From: Marinobacter azerbaijanicus
GTDB taxonomy: Bacteria > Pseudomonadota > Gammaproteobacteria > Pseudomonadales > Oleiphilaceae
DNA length: 64,000 nucleotides
Direction of reading: 5' to 3'
Assembly: GCF_030250645.1 (NCBI RefSeq)
Contig: NZ_JASSVS010000014.1
Coordinates: 84,888-148,887, forward strand
The position numbers and the translations under genes are program-made. Positions 46,564 through 55,585 of this stretch are shown in pieces; positions within the stretch are counted from its first letter, which is position 1, and each line of letters starts with the position of its first letter. A model generated the notes under the pieces. The model worked only from the letters and a program-made list of their open reading frames with translations. It was not told the DNA's origin and searched no databases.

Positions 46564-49500
46564 ATGAGCCAGACCACCGCTACAGCCTCACCCCGAAGCC
46601 AGTCACAGACCACGGAGCCGGCACCCCGGCCAGCTCCGGCGGCCCAGCAGCCACAAAATGGTGAAGCGGGCGCCAGCAATACGGCCGTTACCGGCCTGAT
46701 GGAAGACGGCAGCTTTGTGGTGGGCCTGGGAAGCGGTGTTCGTATCAGTGCCGAGAATATTGAAGGGGAGAACCAGCTCAGCGCCGATCTTTCTGCACTC
46801 AATCTTGGCATTCCCGGGCTTCGCCTGACCCGTTTCCGCTATAACACCAACCGCAACCGCGGTCGTCTCAATGCCGAACTCGCCGTGCCGTACCTGGAAT
46901 CCGCCCAGGCCACCCTGTCACTGGATAACAGCGGCCTTGCAAGCCTGAACGGCGAGCTCACTGCCACGGCGCAGTTGCCTGCTCTCAATAATCCGGACCT
47001 GACCCTGTCCCTGGACGAAAATCGCGAGCTCTCCGCCGCCGTAGACATCGAAGGCGCGGACCTGGTGCCGGCACGAATGAGGAAGCTTTCCGTCACCGGA
47101 AGCGGCCGCATCGCACTGACCCGGGGAAAGCTCAACGGCAACCTCAGCTTTGACCTGGCCTACGAGGGACTGGCTTCCGGGCAGGTTTCCATGCGCTTTA
47201 CCGAGGAGGGGAACTTTGCCGGCAATGGCCATGCGCTGGTTACCCAGCCACTGCTCTCGGGAATCCGGGCGGAACTGGGTATCGACGAAGCGGGTGACCT
47301 CGCCGGCAGTGTATCGCTGCCGGCCTCGCGACTGGAGCCGCCGGTCCCCGGTCTGTCCATGAGCGAAGGCACTGTCACCTTTGCCTACCGTAACCAACGA
47401 CTATCCGGCGATATAGAGGGCGTTAACCTCACTTATCGTGAACTGGGGGACGCCACCCTCAACGGCAGTTTCCGTGACGATCGCGCCCATGGCAGCGGCG
47501 AATTCAACCTGTCTCTGCCGGGATTCTCCGAAGTAAGCGGCGACGTGGGCTTCAACGAACAGGGACAGTTCTTCGGCGGCTTCCGGCTCACCGCAAACGA
47601 CTTCCCCGAGGGCTTGCCGGTGGAGTCCGGGCGCATTACCGGCCGTCTGGATGAGTCCGCCAATGTCAGTTTCAGCGGTACCGTGGCCATTACCCTGGCC
47701 AGTGTGGGTCGCGGTGAATTCTCTGCAGCCTATGAAAACGCGGCGACCAGCGTCACCGCAAACGTGGAACTGACCGACCTGCCCGGCCTTGAATCCGCCA
47801 ACGTGCTGATTACGCTGACCGATGGTGACCTGGAGGGCGAGGCCGACATTGGCGTGGACAGCGACACCCTGCCCGGCATCGGCGCCCGGCTGCACGTCAC
47901 CTACCGGGAAGGCCTCTGGTCTGCAGAGCAACAGGTGGACTTCAGCGTCGACGATGGCCGACTGCACGGAACCGTCACCCTGGCACTGGCGCAAGAGGAG
48001 GATGGCGGCCTGAACCTGCATGGTGGCGGGGATGTCACCGCCGAAATTGCCCCTAACCTTGAAGGCACCCTGGCCCTTACCATCAACCCCGACGGTACGG
48101 TTGATACCAGTGGCGAGATCCGTGTTCCGGAGCCCATCGAGCTGTTCCCGGAAAAGCGCATGGAGCGGGAACTGTTCAGTCACAGCCAGAACATTCCCTT
48201 GTGGGCCATCCTGGTGGCCGTTATACGGATCCGCGCCGGCCTGAGGGCCGGAATCGGTCCGGGGCAGCTGCGCGATATTACAGTGGCGGGAGAATACACC
48301 ATCGGCGCAGAGGAACTGCCCTCGTTCTCGGTAACTGGCGAGCTGTACATTCCGGCGTTTGCAGAGGCCTATCTGGGCATCGGGGCCGGGCTGGGGCTGG
48401 ATGTGGCCCTGGGCTCACTCACCGGGGGCATCGAAGGCATGGCCACAGCCGGCATCTACGGAGCCATCTCGGTGATACCGGAACTGGCCTACGAGGACGG
48501 GGATTACATGATCAACGGCACCGCCACCCTGGCCGGTGCCGCCAAGTTCAAGCTGGGCCTGAACGCCTGGGCGGAGATAGAAGCGCTCTGGGTCACGGTC
48601 TGGGAAAAGGAATGGGAACTGGCAGAGTGGGTATGGGATCTTGGCCCCACCCTCGCTCTGCAGGCGCGGCTCAGTTACAACTTCTCCAACCCGGAGCCCC
48701 CAAGCCTGGAAGTGGAAAGTGGCGATATACCGGACGCAGAACAGCTGATTCAGGATGCCATACCCAAGGATGGCCCGCCCTCCTCGGGTACGCGGGAGAC
48801 GCTGGAGAATCGTGCAGAGTGGAGCGGCCCCACCCGCCAGCCGGGAAGCGACAACGAAGTACCCGAGCAACTTGCAAGCCAGGCTGAACAGCCCCCGGAG
48901 ACCGGAGGACGGCCCTCGGCGGGAAGTGGCGGCGGTCGCTCACAGGCAGAGCAGCGCAGAAGTCAGGAAACAGGAAGCCAGCCTCAACGCGGAGGCCGGT
49001 CAGATCAAGTTGATCAGGCTACGGAGAACACCCGGAATGCGGGCCAGCCTGCACGCACGGAAAGCACCGTTCCCGAGGAAGAAGCACCACCGCAACAGGG
49101 GCCCAGACACCCCAGCTCGCCCTCCCTCGCGAGCCTGGACGAACCACCGGTCCCCATGCCTCGCACCTCGGCACAACAGCAGGAAGACCTGAAAGCTGCC
49201 GAGAAAGTACTGAAACAGGCCTTCCGGCAGTCCGAGGATTCTGAAGATCTGGAAAACCGCTACTTTGCCAAAATCCGGCAGCGTTACCAGTTGAACCAGA
49301 TCCGGTTTGTCCAGAAAGGTGACAAGACCGCGGTGGAGCTGGCCATCAACCCCAAACTGGAAGTGCTGGATTCCATTGAGGCCTCCGGCACCGGCCTGGC
49401 TGGCAAGCAAACTCAGATTTCCTATGGAACAGGTTCTGTGGGTGGCCATACGGTTGGTGTCGCCATGGAGGCCGAGCTCGGGCCGGACCATCCGTCCGGC

Positions 49501-50280
49501 AGCGATGCCAATGGTATCCACTCGCTGATGGACAAGCTCACCACAACACCCACCAACCTGTCCGGCGACCGTCGCTACATTCGCGGCCACCTTCTCAATG
49601 GCCAGCTCGGGGGTGAAGGCTCGGACATGAACCTGTTCCCCATCACCCATCAGGCCAATATGGCGCATCGGGACCAGATCGAAAATAAAGTGAAAGACTG
49701 GGTCAACGTCAAACGCTTGTGGGTGGATTACCAGGTACGAATGGAACTGGATGGAAACCCCGTCCTCAGTCACCCGGAAAGCAACAAGGGCTTCAATTAC
49801 ATCAACAGCCGAATGATCTGCGAGGCCGCCATCATCACTCTGGACGCCAAACGGGTTAACAGGGTGCAAACCACTATTTTTTCCGAATACACCCTGCCCA
49901 GCGAGAGCGATAAAGACAACCGCAATTCGATGGATAACGTTGAGTCAAATGCGGAATATACCGAGGTAGCCCCCAGGCAAAGCGATCTGGACGCCACCAT
50001 CAATGAGCAGACGGGCAGCCGCACCTACCGGCTCAACCGGGCTATTACCGGAGCTATTCGTGAGGCACTCTCAAGAGGAGCCACGGAGCAGCAGGTCAAA
50101 CAGGCAGTGCAACGTGTGAGCGGCGTTGGCGAATCCAGGGCCGCGACGCTACTTCGCATCTACAACCGCTTTGGTTCAGACGTGGCAACCGGCCTGGGCG
50201 AAGCCGACAAGAGCGCACTGACAACTATAAACCGACTCGCCGATAACGTGGTCGCAACAATCGACGCCCTTGAACCGTAA
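46564..50280 (+). CDS. Large putative cargo/effector with C-terminal nuclease-like domain
   Basis: A 1238-residue protein ending the eCIS operon, three bases after the ATPase gene. Residues about 30-545 are a long run of beta-rich repeats (short blocks such as ELTATAQLPALNNPDLTLSL, ANVLITLTDGDLEGEADIGV). Residues about 545-700 are Gly/Ala-rich and hydrophobic in patches (AYLGIGAGLGLDVALGSLTG, TAGIYGAISVIPELAYE). A Pro/Ser/Gln-rich linker spans about 710-870. The next domain has YIRGHLLNGQLGGEGSDMNL (RGH at 1007-1009), ITHQANMAHRDQIENKVKDW, the layout of DNA/RNA non-specific endonucleases with catalytic His and Asn. A helix-hairpin-helix (VSGVGESRAATLL, residues 1185-1197) ends the protein. 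No DUF4157-type HExxH metallopeptidase and no signal peptide. Confidence 0.7.
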   Translation: MSQTTATASPRSQSQTTEPAPRPAPAAQQPQNGEAGASNTAVTGLMEDGSFVVGLGSGVRISAENIEGENQLSADLSALNLGIPGLRLTRFRYNTNRNRGRLNAELAVPYLESAQATLSLDNSGLASLNGELTATAQLPALNNPDLTLSLDENRELSAAVDIEGADLVPARMRKLSVTGSGRIALTRGKLNGNLSFDLAYEGLASGQVSMRFTEEGNFAGNGHALVTQPLLSGIRAELGIDEAGDLAGSVSLPASRLEPPVPGLSMSEGTVTFAYRNQRLSGDIEGVNLTYRELGDATLNGSFRDDRAHGSGEFNLSLPGFSEVSGDVGFNEQGQFFGGFRLTANDFPEGLPVESGRITGRLDESANVSFSGTVAITLASVGRGEFSAAYENAATSVTANVELTDLPGLESANVLITLTDGDLEGEADIGVDSDTLPGIGARLHVTYREGLWSAEQQVDFSVDDGRLHGTVTLALAQEEDGGLNLHGGGDVTAEIAPNLEGTLALTINPDGTVDTSGEIRVPEPIELFPEKRMERELFSHSQNIPLWAILVAVIRIRAGLRAGIGPGQLRDITVAGEYTIGAEELPSFSVTGELYIPAFAEAYLGIGAGLGLDVALGSLTGGIEGMATAGIYGAISVIPELAYEDGDYMINGTATLAGAAKFKLGLNAWAEIEALWVTVWEKEWELAEWVWDLGPTLALQARLSYNFSNPEPPSLEVESGDIPDAEQLIQDAIPKDGPPSSGTRETLENRAEWSGPTRQPGSDNEVPEQLASQAEQPPETGGRPSAGSGGGRSQAEQRRSQETGSQPQRGGRSDQVDQATENTRNAGQPARTESTVPEEEAPPQQGPRHPSSPSLASLDEPPVPMPRTSAQQQEDLKAAEKVLKQAFRQSEDSEDLENRYFAKIRQRYQLNQIRFVQKGDKTAVELAINPKLEVLDSIEASGTGLAGKQTQISYGTGSVGGHTVGVAMEAELGPDHPSGSDANGIHSLMDKLTTTPTNLSGDRRYIRGHLLNGQLGGEGSDMNLFPITHQANMAHRDQIENKVKDWVNVKRLWVDYQVRMELDGNPVLSHPESNKGFNYINSRMICEAAIITLDAKRVNRVQTTIFSEYTLPSESDKDNRNSMDNVESNAEYTEVAPRQSDLDATINEQTGSRTYRLNRAITGAIREALSRGATEQQVKQAVQRVSGVGESRAATLLRIYNRFGSDVATGLGEADKSALTTINRLADNVVATIDALEP

Positions 50281-50663
50281 AAACCGTTCATTTTCGCAAC
50301 ACTTCTCCGGGCATGGGGGACGTGCTAGATTAAAAATTGCAATGCTGCGGTGCGCGATGACGGCAGGATCAGCAACGAGCTGATTCCGTTCCCCGCGTTG
50401 GTCGGTGATGAGGCGTACCAAGCAGTCCCCGGGCAGAATGCCGGGCAAGTACGAGAGTCCAGCGGTGCGTCATGCGCTGTGCAGTCATGAGACTGGGCAA
50501 TTGGCGCGCCCATAGCGGCTTTTCAGAACGCTTGCAGGAAGCCCATAGTGGATTTGTGCCTCACTGGTAAAGTCACTGACTGACAAGGGTCAATACCGTT
50601 AACGACACAGGCGGTTGGCCGGTGGTTTCCACCGGCCTGCTCCTCTACTGAACAGACTCCCCC
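50281..50663. other. 383-base spacer between eCIS and Wadjet operons
   Basis: No gene seen on either strand. The two flanking operons converge here. The segment 50320-50520 is not obviously random: it contains the hairpin CCCGG-8-CCGGG at 50428-50445 and several GC-rich stretches, but I recognise no RNA family. A strong inverted repeat lies at 50617-50637 and is listed separately. Confidence 0.4.
50617..50637. terminator. Perfect 9-bp inverted repeat between convergent operons
   Basis: GGCCGGTGG-TTT-CCACCGGCC forms a perfect nine-base stem with a three-base loop in the gap between the end of the eCIS operon and the end of jetB. Position favours a bidirectional stop, but neither strand has a following T-run, so a classical intrinsic terminator is not shown. 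Confidence 0.45.
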
Positions 50664-51233
50664 CTACCCCTGCTCGTACTCCCTGACCAGCTCCTGCAGG
50701 AAATAAAGCCCCGCGGAACTCAAAAAGCAGCGGCCGGCACCGGCGCGAAACATGAGGTTGCGTTTATCCAGGTAATCCAGGGCTTCCGGCACCCCTTTTT
50801 CAAAACGTGCGGCCCTGAGAATCTCCTGATACTCCTCATCGCCCGCAAGAGCGGCAAGATCCTGCTCATTCAACCCGGCATCCGGGCGTCCCAGGTATTC
50901 CAGGTCCCGACCACTGCGCGCGAAATAACGCCCGATAATCAGCAGTATCACCTGCACCCGGAAGGCGTTTTCATCGTGTTCCTCGCCCTCATCATCACTG
51001 CTTTCCCTGAGAAAGAAAAACGCGCCGGTTTCGTTGAACACCAGCTCGCTGCCGAGATGCTCATAGAAGGTCCGGAAATGAGACAGGTGGTTGTACAGCA
51101 GATTGTAGAGCGGATTGGCCCGCAGCTCAGAGCGATTGCTGTCCCACACATCCCGTACGATCACCCGTCCGGTCTGGAATTCACGGTAGATAGCGGCGCT
51201 GTGGGCCGGGAGGATATCGTCGAAATCAGACAT
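50664..51233 (-). CDS. jetB: Wadjet subunit JetB (MukE-like)
   Basis: KITE-type partner of the JetA kleisin in the Wadjet SMC complex that cleaves small circular plasmids. The 189-residue protein starts MSDFDDILPAHSAAIYREFQTGRVI, with LYNLLYNHLSHFRTFYEHLGSELVFNETGAFFFLRE as its winged-helix core, and ends SSAGLYFLQELVREYE. The ATG overlaps the jetA stop by eight bases; an in-frame ATG 23 codons earlier lies inside jetA and is unlikely. Identification rests on size, pattern and operon context. It is the last gene of the operon. Confidence 0.85.
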   Translation of the reverse strand: MSDFDDILPAHSAAIYREFQTGRVIVRDVWDSNRSELRANPLYNLLYNHLSHFRTFYEHLGSELVFNETGAFFFLRESSDDEGEEHDENAFRVQVILLIIGRYFARSGRDLEYLGRPDAGLNEQDLAALAGDEEYQEILRAARFEKGVPEALDYLDKRNLMFRAGAGRCFLSSAGLYFLQELVREYEQG

Positions 51234-52653
51234 GGTGTTGCTCTTCCTGATTGACCGGCTCGTCTGTCTCCAGACGACGCCTGCGGTAAACAAACTGCTC
51301 ACTGGCAGGTGGCTGCTCCAGGATTCGGAAACGGTTGGTGGTGACCACCTGCAGGCCCTCCGGTGGCGAATTTACCAGCCGGTTCAGGGCCGCCAGCAGA
51401 TCGGGGAAGCGGTAGCCGGGGATAAAGCCGTCCAGGCGACCGTGCAGCTCCCGCACCAGATCCGTGGTGGGCCGCAGCTCCAGGGTTTCCAGCCATTGAT
51501 AGAGCTGGTTGATACGCTGAACATCAATGCGGGTGTGGCGGCCGCTGCCATCAACTTCCTGCAGAACAGGCACCTGGGCTTTACGGCGAAGATCGCTCAG
51601 CCGCAGTTCCAGTTCACTGAACAGCAACTGGTAATAGCTGGACGAGTTTCCGAAAGCATAGTGTTTCGGGCGCTGCTGGGCCCGAAGGCCCACCAGGAAG
51701 CCGGTGCCGCGGGCAAAGTCACCACCTTCCAGCCATTTCCGTTTAAGGCTGAGGGTCTCGGTTTCAGACTTGAGGTCCCGCAATTTGCCGTAGAAATGTT
51801 CCATGGCGTTGTACTGGACCATGCCCTGGCGGGTCTTGCGCAGAAAGTGCTCCACCTCCTGTGCTACCGCCAGAATGGGCTTGTACAGGGCATTCAGGCT
51901 GATGGAGGAACGGAACAACTGGTCGGCCAGGTTATCGTCGCCGTGGCTCTCAAGCAGCCGGACCATCGCTTCCAGCGTATCAAACAGGTTGCTGCCATCG
52001 GGCAGCCTGGTGTCCGGATTCAGGAACACCAGGGTCGGTTTGATGTGGCGCTCGTACAGCGTAACGATCTGCTCAAACAGATTCTGACGGAATTCCAGAA
52101 ACTTCTCCGGCGCCCGACTGGCATCACCAGAGAGGTCTGCAAGCTGGGCGCTGATGGTCTGCATGCGCAGGACATTCTGGCGAAGCAGACCAATAAGCTG
52201 GCTGACCCGCTCATTCAGATCATCCCTCAGTTCGGTGTAGTCCAGGTCGGCATCGCTGAAAGTGCTGGTTTCCAGCCGATTGCGCACATCCCGCAGGGTC
52301 ACCAGATGGCCCCGCAGACGGGCATCGGTCAGTTCCTGGTAAAGCGACGCGTTGCAGGCCCGCATCAGGTTGATCAGGGCATCCTGGAACACCAGCCGCC
52401 GCTCACCCTCGGCCTTGATAATGTCGATCACCAGGCCGCTGCGGAACAGATTGTCGGTGTTCAGGGCCAGCCGTACCCGGTCCCGGTCGGCGTTACCGAG
52501 GGTGCGGGTGTAGTCCATCACCTCGGCCACCAGATCGCTTTCGCGGATATACCGGTTCTCGTGCCGGTCCATCCGCTCGATCATCCGGAACAGGATTTTC
52601 GGGTGCTCGAACAGCAGCCGGGTGGTGTCCAGGGTGCTGAAGCGTTTACTCAT
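51226..52653 (-). CDS. jetA: Wadjet subunit JetA (MukF-like kleisin)
   Basis: Kleisin that bridges the JetC head pair. The 475-residue protein has an N-terminal winged-helix domain (TLDTTRLLFEHPKILFRMIERMDR), a largely helical middle with coiled-coil character (LNERVSQLIGLLRQNVLRMQ) and a C-terminal helical part (VQRINQLYQWLETLEL). Length agrees with JetA of Wadjet loci. It overlaps jetC by eight bases upstream (ATGAGTAA) and jetB by eight bases downstream, so all subunits are likely translated in fixed ratio. Confidence 0.87.
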   Translation of the reverse strand: MSKRFSTLDTTRLLFEHPKILFRMIERMDRHENRYIRESDLVAEVMDYTRTLGNADRDRVRLALNTDNLFRSGLVIDIIKAEGERRLVFQDALINLMRACNASLYQELTDARLRGHLVTLRDVRNRLETSTFSDADLDYTELRDDLNERVSQLIGLLRQNVLRMQTISAQLADLSGDASRAPEKFLEFRQNLFEQIVTLYERHIKPTLVFLNPDTRLPDGSNLFDTLEAMVRLLESHGDDNLADQLFRSSISLNALYKPILAVAQEVEHFLRKTRQGMVQYNAMEHFYGKLRDLKSETETLSLKRKWLEGGDFARGTGFLVGLRAQQRPKHYAFGNSSSYYQLLFSELELRLSDLRRKAQVPVLQEVDGSGRHTRIDVQRINQLYQWLETLELRPTTDLVRELHGRLDGFIPGYRFPDLLAALNRLVNSPPEGLQVVTTNRFRILEQPPASEQFVYRRRRLETDEPVNQEEQHHV

Positions 52654-55585
52654 CCGCCGGCTCCAGCAGACTGTTCTGGGTCTGATCGCCCCAATGGCTC
52701 ACGGGTTCACCGTTGGTAAAACCCTCGGCACCGCCCCAGAACACCAGGGTGCGCTGCGGGCTGTAGGGGCGCGCCGTGCGCATCTGCCCCACTTCCAGAT
52801 GCCGGCCGATCAGGTAGATCACTTCCGCGCTGGCGCTGTGAGTGGCGGCGGAGAACAGGTTGAAGCCCTGCCTGCGCAGCCGTTCCAGCAGCGAGGGCAT
52901 CTGGCTGATGTCCACGCTGGCCAGCTCGTCCAGCACCATGGGGAACGACAGCTGCACGCCGGGGTACAGCACCCGTTTCAGCAGCCGGTACACCAGTTCC
53001 AGATTGATGAGTGCCGTGGTGGAGGTGGACTGGCCTTTCTTGTCCAGGTTAGCGGTGTTTTCCTTACGGGTGCGGTAGGAAATGCCGGTGATCACCTTGT
53101 CCATGGTCAGGCGCTTGCTACCGCCCTCCCCGAAAAAGTCCGCCACGAACACCCGCAGACGGTCATAGAACGCGTCCGACTGCAGCTGGTTGCCATAAGG
53201 GTCGATGTTGTTGGCTTCTTCCACCAGATTGCGGAATTTCGGATCGGTGTGGATGTCCACACGGATCTCCACCAGGTCGTTGATGCGCACCCCTTCCAGC
53301 TCGCGATTGAGCTGCGCTTCAAACCGGGCAATATGCTCATGGTTGGATTTCAGGGCCTGCCGGTAGCTGGCCACGGTTTCATTGTGAATACCAACCTGCT
53401 GCTCCAGCACATTCCAGCGCTCGACCATGCCGGCAAACAGATCCGACAGGCTTTTGAACGTCTCCCGGATAACGGATGACGCCGGGCTGTCTTTCTGCAG
53501 CTCGCCCTCGGCATCTTCATGGATGCCCAGATAGACAAACTGTCGCAAGTGATCAAGGATACTGCGGCGGCGCTCTTCCAGATCGTCCAGCTGGGTTTGC
53601 AGGTCATCGAAAGCTGCAACAGAAACCTGTTCAATGGCCAGCGGCTGCTCGGCGTCCACGGCTTTCAGATGTGGAAAGCGGTGCTCCACGGTCCCCACGC
53701 TCCGGCTGAGGCCCGCCAGTTCACGTTCCCTTTCTTCGATGCGATCTTTCTCGGCCCTGGCTTTAGCGGCCTTCTGCTGAACGGCATCCTGCTTTTCCTG
53801 CTCCAGCCGGGCCTGTTCTTCCAGTTTGGCCAGCTGCTCCTCCGCCGCCTGTTTTTCCTCTGTGGCGTCCCTCAGTGTGGTGGCCGCCGCCGGGTAACGG
53901 CTCAGGGTATCCAGATCCTTTTCGATGGCGCGGATCTCTTTTTCGGTGCGCTCGATCAGCCGGGGTCGGTCATGTTCCTGGTTGGCGGTGTCCGCCAGCT
54001 CGGCACGTTCCTTTTCCAGGCCATTGAGCTCGCCTTCCATATGCCGCCGCTGCTCTGCAAAGTCTGTCTGCCGGGCTGGCTGGGCCGGGTATTCGGTATC
54101 AAACCAGTCAAAGCCTTTATCACCGGGTACGAACAGCCGGGCAAAGGCTTCGATGGCAGCCTTGCTGCCGGCGTCCAGATCCTGGCCAGGACTGGCCATG
54201 ACCAAACGTGGATCCACCGATCGCAGTGGCGCAGCAGTGGCCTCATCCAGCTGGTTCTGCAACTGCCATTGCTGCTTGCTCTCCCGATCCTTCAGGGATT
54301 CCAGCTTGCGCTCCAGTTCCTGCTTCTTTTTCTGGATCTGCTCCAGGCGGATCTCCGCCTGGGCGGCACTTTTCAATGCGGCCAGATGCCCTTTCTTGCC
54401 CTCAAGTTCCTCTTTCTGAATGTCCTCGATTTCCTGCAGGGTATTGTCACCATACTGGGACACCAGCAGATCGCCATCTTTCTGATTCTGCTCCGCCTGT
54501 TTGATCCGACGGTCGGCGGAACGGATCTCGCCTTTCAGACCGCTGGCGTCCTGCTCGAGCTTTTTCAGGGTCTGCAGGACATGGCGCAGTGTGTCGTTCT
54601 GCTCATTGAACGCCTCCACCGCGGCCTTGCGCCTGGCCCCAATGTCCTGCAAGGCACTGGTCACACCATCCCGAAAAGCAGCAAAGTCATGCTGGCTGCG
54701 AAGTAACGTCTGGTAAGACTGGTAATCCCTTTGCAGCTTTTCAAACCGTGAGCGCTCTTTCTCGATTCGTGTCAGTTGGGCCTGTTGCTGCTTCAACTGG
54801 TCATGCCGGCTGAGGAAGTCGTCGATGTTAAAATCGAAGGCATCGTCGGCAAACTTCTTGTCCGCCTCGATGATGCTGGCCACCGCATTGGCCATGGCCT
54901 GATCATCCGCCTTCATTTCAAACAGCAGCAGGATCAGCGTGCGCAGCGACTGCACCCGACGCTCATCGGACTCCCCCAGGGGCAGCACGGAATAGCGCAC
55001 GGCATCGGCGTTCATCAACTCGCTGCTGTACAGCATCTGTTTGAGTCTGGCCGGGTCGCTCACCAGCCGGGTATCTTTGGAGAACTTTTTCAGGGCCTCC
55101 GACAAACGGCTGAACGACAGTTCTGGCACCGCCTGGCCAATACCGTCCTCATCATCCCCATTCCAGAACAGGTGCCGCAGCTGGTCGTACCCAACCGGCA
55201 CGAAAGCCCGGCCATAGCTGAGCTGACTGGCGCTGTCCCGGTACAGGATCTGGCAATGCACCCCGGCCGGGTTCTCCGCCTCCATGATCAGAAAGCTGAA
55301 CTGGCTGGGAAAATAATGCTGGTAGCTTTCCTCGTTGGTGTAAAAGCTGCCGGCACTGGCATTGCGAAACGCGAATTTCTTGCGGCTGTTCTTGAAGTTG
55401 TTTTCTGGCAGCAGAAACAGACGCAGGCTGTTTAATAGGCTGGACTTGCCCAGATTGCCCGGGCCCAGGATCAGGCCGTGGTTGTCCACCGGAATTTCCA
55501 CGTAACAGAAGCCGGCGGAGTCCACCAGCACCAGACGGCGGATGCCAAAATTGAAATTGCCTGGGCTCCCCTGGGAGTCACTCAT
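52646..55585 (-). CDS. jetC: Wadjet SMC-like ATPase JetC (MukB-like)
   Basis: SMC motor of the Wadjet complex. The 979-residue protein has an N-terminal Walker A GPGNLGKSS (residues 41-49), long coiled coils through about residues 230-850, an ABC-type signature region near QSTSTTALINLELVYRLL and Walker B PMVLDELASVD with Asp886 and Glu887 at the C-terminal head. The coiled arms show an interruption near the middle that may be the hinge. It extrudes DNA loops so that JetD can cut small circles. Overlaps jetD and jetA by eight bases each. Confidence 0.9.
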   Translation of the reverse strand: MSDSQGSPGNFNFGIRRLVLVDSAGFCYVEIPVDNHGLILGPGNLGKSSLLNSLRLFLLPENNFKNSRKKFAFRNASAGSFYTNEESYQHYFPSQFSFLIMEAENPAGVHCQILYRDSASQLSYGRAFVPVGYDQLRHLFWNGDDEDGIGQAVPELSFSRLSEALKKFSKDTRLVSDPARLKQMLYSSELMNADAVRYSVLPLGESDERRVQSLRTLILLLFEMKADDQAMANAVASIIEADKKFADDAFDFNIDDFLSRHDQLKQQQAQLTRIEKERSRFEKLQRDYQSYQTLLRSQHDFAAFRDGVTSALQDIGARRKAAVEAFNEQNDTLRHVLQTLKKLEQDASGLKGEIRSADRRIKQAEQNQKDGDLLVSQYGDNTLQEIEDIQKEELEGKKGHLAALKSAAQAEIRLEQIQKKKQELERKLESLKDRESKQQWQLQNQLDEATAAPLRSVDPRLVMASPGQDLDAGSKAAIEAFARLFVPGDKGFDWFDTEYPAQPARQTDFAEQRRHMEGELNGLEKERAELADTANQEHDRPRLIERTEKEIRAIEKDLDTLSRYPAAATTLRDATEEKQAAEEQLAKLEEQARLEQEKQDAVQQKAAKARAEKDRIEERERELAGLSRSVGTVEHRFPHLKAVDAEQPLAIEQVSVAAFDDLQTQLDDLEERRRSILDHLRQFVYLGIHEDAEGELQKDSPASSVIRETFKSLSDLFAGMVERWNVLEQQVGIHNETVASYRQALKSNHEHIARFEAQLNRELEGVRINDLVEIRVDIHTDPKFRNLVEEANNIDPYGNQLQSDAFYDRLRVFVADFFGEGGSKRLTMDKVITGISYRTRKENTANLDKKGQSTSTTALINLELVYRLLKRVLYPGVQLSFPMVLDELASVDISQMPSLLERLRRQGFNLFSAATHSASAEVIYLIGRHLEVGQMRTARPYSPQRTLVFWGGAEGFTNGEPVSHWGDQTQNSLLEPADE

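Noticed and set aside
21327..50280. A prophage or R-type pyocin
   Set aside because: No capsid, terminase, integrase, holin or lysin; AAA+ ATPase, DUF4255 cap and CIS tube adaptor point to eCIS.
46564..50280. A DUF4157 eCIS core-domain cargo
   Set aside because: No HExxH metallopeptidase-like motif was found in the N-terminal part.
50281..50663. Group II intron or IS remnant
   Set aside because: I could not match a domain V, reverse transcriptase or terminal repeat; the resemblance was only general GC-rich hairpins.
51232..55435. Long plus-strand open frames opposite the Wadjet genes
   Set aside because: They are antisense shadows of jetA and jetC with composition expected from the opposite strand of high-GC coding DNA.
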